A program made the position numbers and the translations under genes. The notes beneath the pieces were generated by a model. That model was not told the origin of the DNA and did no database searches. It was given only the letters and a program-made list of their open reading frames with translations. A stretch of DNA of 44,650 nt, taken from NCBI RefSeq assembly GCF_014323665.1, contig NZ_JABVEB010000039.1, positions 1 to 44,650 of the forward strand, in the 5' to 3' direction. The stretch comes from Actinomadura sp. HBU206391. GTDB lineage: Bacteria > Actinomycetota > Actinomycetes > Streptosporangiales > Streptosporangiaceae. Below, piece after piece: positions 41,506 through 44,650 of this stretch (its first letter is position 1; each line of letters opens with the position of its first letter).

Positions 41506-42189
41506 TTAGAGCACCGGACGGGCCATCACCCATCCGCCGTCCGGCGTGAGGAGCCGGTCGAAACGCAGGCCCGCCTCGCCCAGCGTCGCGGGGAGCGTCT
41601 CGTCGTCGAGCCGTCGCGTCGTGAACGAGTGCGACCACGTCCGCTCGCCGATCCGGTATCGCATCGTCGCCGACAGGACGCCTTCGGCTCGCCGTTCGAG
41701 GTCGCGCAGCTCATAGCCGACCTCGCCCCTCGCCCAGGTGCTCGGCCGCACCGTGTCGTACCACTCCGGCGGCTGGCGCTGGAAGATGACACAGCCGTCC
41801 GGCGCGACGTGGCGCCGGCAGGACGCCAGCATGCGCCGCCTGTCCACGCCGACGTATTCGAGCACGTAGGAGGCCAGGAGCACCGCGTCGAACGAACGCC
41901 CGAGGTCCAGTTCCTCGATGCTCGCCCGTACGGTCTCGGCGCCGCGAACGTGGGCCAGCATCTCCGCGGACTCGTCGACGGCCACCACCGGGTGGCCAAG
42001 CCCGACCAGCGGCTGCGTCATCCGGCCGGTGCCGCAGCCGAGCTCGAGGATCGAGGCGCCCGCCGGGATCGCGCCGTGCACCAGTGCCGCGCTTTCGTCG
42101 TCGGGCGGCAGGGCGGCGTAGAACTCGGTGGCCGAACCGTCGGGTGCGATGGCTCCGGGGCCGGCGCCCTTCGGGCTCTCATCTGTCAT
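41506..42189 (-). CDS. Class I SAM-dependent methyltransferase
   Basis: A 227-aa methyltransferase. Motif I is SILELGCGTGRMTQPLVGLG, motif II VVAVDESAEML, and the strand 4-5 region AVLLASYVLEYVGVDRRRM. The C-terminal half (YRIGERTWSHSFTTRRLD) fits a small-molecule or tRNA-modifying type, but the substrate is unknown. The ATG at 42189 has a GGGAGAAG site 6 nt upstream. A 16-bp duplication of this start region (GGAGAAGCGCxATGAC) lies just upstream, giving an alternative start at 42219. Confidence 0.87.
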   Translation of the reverse strand: MTDESPKGAGPGAIAPDGSATEFYAALPPDDESAALVHGAIPAGASILELGCGTGRMTQPLVGLGHPVVAVDESAEMLAHVRGAETVRASIEELDLGRSFDAVLLASYVLEYVGVDRRRMLASCRRHVAPDGCVIFQRQPPEWYDTVRPSTWARGEVGYELRDLERRAEGVLSATMRYRIGERTWSHSFTTRRLDDETLPATLGEAGLRFDRLLTPDGGWVMARPVL

Positions 42190-42486
42190 GGCGCTTCTCC
42201 CGTCATAGCGCTTCTCCATGAGGCTCGCTGTCCTCACCGGGGGTCACCTTGATCAGGTAACGCCGTCCTGCCGGACATGTCCAACCTTGAGGCGGAAACA
42301 GGTGCCGACGGCTGACCATTATCGGCCGTTCGGTGCTGTGCCGCAGGATGTCGTGGGTATGGTCTTTGCCGATCGCCGCGGGGGCAGGCGGACCCGAGGG
42401 CTGATCAACGGGCCTCGCGGTAGCCGGGGTGGGGCTCGCAGGATCCGCCGTGGCCGGCGCGGTCGCGGTTCGTCGGCAGGATTGGT

Positions 42487-42687
42487 ATGGCGCAGGGCAC
42501 TGTCAAGTGGTTCAACGCGGACAAGGGCTATGGCTTCATCGCCGTCGACGGCGGCGATGACGTGTTCGTGCACTATTCGGCCATCCAGTCGGATGGCTAC
42601 CGCAGCCTCGAACAAGGGCAGCGGGTCGAGTTCGAGATCACTCAGAGCGATCGCGGACCCCAGGCGGACGTCGTCCGCGGGACCTGA
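42487..42687 (+). CDS. Cold-shock protein (CspA family)
   Basis: A 66-aa CSD-domain nucleic-acid-binding protein. RNP1 is [10 protein letters not shown] and RNP2 is DVFVHYSAI, with the N-terminal [10 protein letters not shown]. It probably works as an RNA chaperone and transcription antiterminator. A strong hairpin terminator follows the stop codon. The 249 bp upstream contain no gene and probably form a long leader, as is usual for csp genes. Confidence 0.96.
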   Translation: MAQGTVKWFNADKGYGFIAVDGGDDVFVHYSAIQSDGYRSLEQGQRVEFEITQSDRGPQADVVRGT

Positions 42688-42700
42688 TCCGATATAGCGA

Positions 42701-42725
42701 GGGCCCGGCCGCCACGGCCGGGCCC
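42701..42725. terminator. Terminator after cold-shock gene
   Basis: Perfect 11-bp stem (GGGCCCGGCCG at 42701-42711, paired with 42715-42725) and a 3-nt loop, 13 bp after the stop codon. There is no U-tract. Confidence 0.92.
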
Positions 42726-43206
42726 TGCGTCGTCCATCGGGGATGGTTCTCCGTTGCGCTCGCCCGATCACCCAGTGAAGTCTGCCTGTGTCGCTGTCAC
42801 GTTGCTGTCAGGCAGCACCGTGGTGGGGAGCTCATGCTCGTATACCCCTCCTGACCAGCACCATCAGGATGGAGAGGGCTCCGTGCATTAGCTGGGCAGC
42901 TCGGCTGCCCGTAATTGGGCGATGGTCTGAAGCCACCGCCTTGAAAGGGCGGGCATGGCCTTGTTCGCTGACCTGGCGATTCGCTGACCAGCGGGGTACA
43001 TCGGCCGTCTGCCGTGAGCGACCGCGAGTCCCCCTTGATCACCTTCCTGACGGGCACGCGTGTCGGTCCGGCGTGCTCGTCCGCGCGAGCGCTGAGATGT
43101 GGTGACAGACAGGAGGGCGCGGGCGAACACTCCGGCTCGCGGGGGCCTGGGGGCGGTGGAGCCCCAGTGTCACGCTCGACCAACCCGGCATGATCAGTCG
43201 GCCCCC
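42726..43206. other. Non-coding gap with possible IS200/IS605-type end remnant
   Basis: No convincing gene in 480 bp. GAAGCCACCGCCTTGAAAGG (42929-42948) continues into a hairpin (CCGCC-TTGAAAG-GGCGG) that resembles the subterminal hairpins of IS200/IS605-type elements. The flanking minus-strand frames look like eroded protein tails, but none carries a recognisable transposase motif. Confidence 0.3.
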
Positions 43207-43791
43207 TTACAGAGTTTGAGCCCCCGCCGGAGGCGTGTTCGATCTAGGCCGGATCCCTCTGGGCCAGGCTCGGGTGGAGTTCCGGTCGAGGACGGCTTGC
43301 AATCGGTCGAGGTCCGCCGGTGTTGCGGCGCCGCGCTTGGGAAGGACGACGATGCCGATGCCGTGCTTGTCGGGCGTCATCAGGACGAACAGCTCATCCG
43401 TCTCTGCATACCGGGTGAGCATCGGCCACTGGTACGTCGTCTCGGTATCCCGTGAGGTCACCCGCACCCCGCTGTCGTCCACGATGGCCTGGAATTCCCC
43501 CTGCGGGGCGACCATCCTGTACATCCGCCGCCCCCGGAGCGTAGGAAGCAGCACATACATACCGATGAGCAGGGCCAGCCCCGCGAGGCAGCGCACCGTC
43601 GAGCCGGGCTCCCTCGACCCCGTGAGGATCAAGACAAGAGCGCCCAGCACAATGATCACGCCGGCCAGGAGGATCCCGTTCTGTAGCCGTCCCGACGAGG
43701 TGGCCCGCATCCGCGCGCGGATCGCCCCCACCGCGTCCGCGGTCGTCGGCAGGTAAGCCAACTCCACTGCGCTCGTTTCCTGCACGGCCAC
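43207..43791 (-). CDS. YcxB-like membrane protein
   Basis: A 194-aa protein. Two membrane helices (~38-57 GILLAGVIIVLGALVLIL and ~68-85 CLAGLALLIGMYVLLP) are followed by a cytoplasmic beta-rich domain. Segments such as VRVTSRDTETTYQWPMLTRYAETDELFVLM and IGIVVLPKRG match the YcxB C-terminal domain (PH-like). Function unknown. The C-terminus is unstructured and Pro-rich. It is convergent with the cold-shock gene, across the gap holding the possible IS end. Confidence 0.8.
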   Translation of the reverse strand: MAVQETSAVELAYLPTTADAVGAIRARMRATSSGRLQNGILLAGVIIVLGALVLILTGSREPGSTVRCLAGLALLIGMYVLLPTLRGRRMYRMVAPQGEFQAIVDDSGVRVTSRDTETTYQWPMLTRYAETDELFVLMTPDKHGIGIVVLPKRGAATPADLDRLQAVLDRNSTRAWPRGIRPRSNTPPAGAQTL

Positions 43792-43921
43792 TCTCCAGGT
43801 TTGTCACGCTGCCGAGCCGCGATTCTAACGGGACCAACAGACGGGCCCCCGCTACGCCCTGTTGAGCCGTCCGACCGGCACGCCCGAAGGGACCGGCGCC
43901 CCCGCCGCACGCCCGTAGGGC

Positions 43922-44183
43922 GTGCCGGAGCGGGCGGCTGCTCGGGATCTTCTGGTGGGGGCTGCCAGGGGCGAGTCCGGGTCCGGAGGTCAGGCGCGTG
44001 CCGTGCTCTTGGTGGCTTCGGGATGCGGTGCCGCTCGCGCGTGCCTACGGGGCCCGTTCGATCCTCCGCGCACGGTGGGCGATGTGGTGCGGCTGTACGA
44101 GCAACGCCGCCCTCGGCCAGATGGGCGGCTTGGGTCCGCGTGGTATCGGTGAGATCGAAGTGGCGCTCGTCTTCGCGGGCTAG
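43922..44183 (+). pseudogene. Frameshifted helix-hairpin-helix (RpoA-CTD-like) remnant
   Basis: Two frames join at 44111: TVGDVVRLYEQRR (first frame, from a GTG at 43922) continues as LGQMGGLGPRGIGEIEVALVFAG in the next frame, ending at the TAG 44181-44183. Removing one C in the CCC at 44110-44112 restores a continuous 86-codon frame. The joined end looks like a helix-hairpin-helix domain related to the RNA polymerase alpha C-terminal domain. The frameshift could also be a sequencing error. Confidence 0.55.
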
Positions 44184-44460
44184 GTCCAGCCGCACCGGCA
44201 CACCCACGGCGGCGCTACCCGCCGGCGGTGATCCGGCCGGTGTGACCGCGACCTGCGGCCTTTGACCCACTACAGCAAGCAGACAGGTCTACGGTCCACC
44301 TCGTACCCCGTGTTCCGCGAGCGTTCCGCGACTACCGGCGTCTGGCGAGAGACATCGGCTCACGGCGGCACACGCGTCTGGACGCCGCTGACGGCGTTCT
44401 GCCAGGCGAGGCTGAAGGTCCCTAGATTGAGGACGTTAGCCCTGGTGGGGAGGGTTCCCG

Positions 44461-44487
44461 GTTGCACTCGCCGGATGAGAGTGCTAA
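44461..44487. promoter_or_regulatory. CIRCE operator 1 (HrcA)
   Basis: GTTGCACTC-N9-GAGTGCTAA; the right half is perfect and the left half differs at three positions from TTAGCACTC. A -35/-10 pair TTGCAC-N17-TAAACA overlaps it. Confidence 0.75.
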
Positions 44488-44494
44488 ACAGTCG

Positions 44495-44521
44495 TTGGCA
44501 CTCTAATGTGGAGAGTGATAA
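44495..44521. promoter_or_regulatory. CIRCE operator 2 (HrcA) with promoter
   Basis: TTGGCACTC-N9-GAGTGATAA, one mismatch per half. TTGGCA (44495-44500), 16 bp, and GATAAT (44517-44522) form a good -35/-10 promoter embedded in the operator. HrcA binding should block it until heat stress. The target, most likely groEL or groES-groEL, would start beyond the window; the last 129 bp hold a leader with no complete gene. Confidence 0.88.
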
Positions 44522-44650
44522 TTCCACAGTCTGGGTCGGGGCGATGAGGCCTGTGCTCTGCGGTGGCATGGATGCCGCTGGGTCGGGTCGTCCGTCGCGG
44601 GCGTCGGCTCGATCCATCATGGCCACCCTGTTCCGGGAGGACTGGAGCCT

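Noticed and set aside
42797..43183. Minus-strand 128-codon frame in the csp/YcxB gap
   Set aside because: No recognisable domain, no good start, Pro/Arg-rich; treated as non-coding or eroded IS material.
44619..44650. ATG at 44619 opening MATLFREDWS to the window edge
   Set aside because: Only ten codons are visible, there is no ribosome-binding site, and it does not match a chaperonin start.

Overview
The window is high-GC, densely coding actinomycete chromosomal DNA. Mycothiol synthesis (mshA), CarD, SenX3/RegX3 (PhoR/PhoP), F420-type oxidoreductase families, a DUF3263 protein, a 13E12-type HNH protein, frequent GTG starts and 4-nt start/stop overlaps all fit an actinomycete. The gene order resembles Streptomyces and its relatives. 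My guess is the order Streptosporangiales, but this is inferred from gene style and was not tested by any search.

Layout. 1-7.2 kb: a methyltransferase cut by the window edge, an SDR, mshA-ybjN-gpmA, then phoU divergent from the senX3-regX3 phosphate two-component system, with an 11-nt-phased PHO-box array between them. 7.2-16.6 kb: housekeeping genes (LpqE-like lipoprotein, a membrane protein, carD, ispF, a DUF2637 protein, homogentisate dioxygenase, an F420/FMN split-barrel protein, cysS, rlmB, tRNA-Thr). 16.8-19.9 kb: a mycosin-like subtilase with a huge repetitive cytoplasmic tail. 20-27.5 kb: regulator/enzyme pairs (MarR/MFS pump, TetR/LLM oxidoreductase/FAD monooxygenase) around a DUF3263 gene and otsB. 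27.5-31 kb: accessory material with an HNH-endonuclease gene behind a LexA-like box, a decayed coding remnant, a small membrane protein and an apparently exported SDR. 31-37.6 kb: a NarL-type two-component system, a Ser/Thr kinase divergent from an ECF sigma factor, an AlkB-like dioxygenase and a sulfotransferase. 37.7-39.2 kb: otsA. 39.3-41.5 kb: a decayed cation-efflux gene, then a SAM-I riboswitch, a threonine-synthase homologue and a CysO/MoaD-like sulfur carrier. 41.5-44.65 kb: a methyltransferase, a cold-shock gene, a YcxB-like membrane protein, a frameshifted helix-hairpin-helix remnant and two CIRCE operators that probably control a chaperonin gene just beyond the window.

The most interesting unit is 39.62-41.48 kb. 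A SAM-I riboswitch precedes a gene that would normally be called thrC, and the next gene encodes a Gly-Gly-ending sulfur-carrier protein. A SAM switch makes little sense for threonine synthesis. It fits the MetM/MetO route described in Streptomyces, in which O-phosphohomoserine and a protein thiocarboxylate give homocysteine. Other points of interest are the kinase-ECF sigma pair without a visible anti-sigma factor, the PHO-box array, the tandem TetR operators, the SOS-like box at the HNH gene, the bitopic subtilase with its Asp-Pro-Leu repeat tail, and three broken genes.
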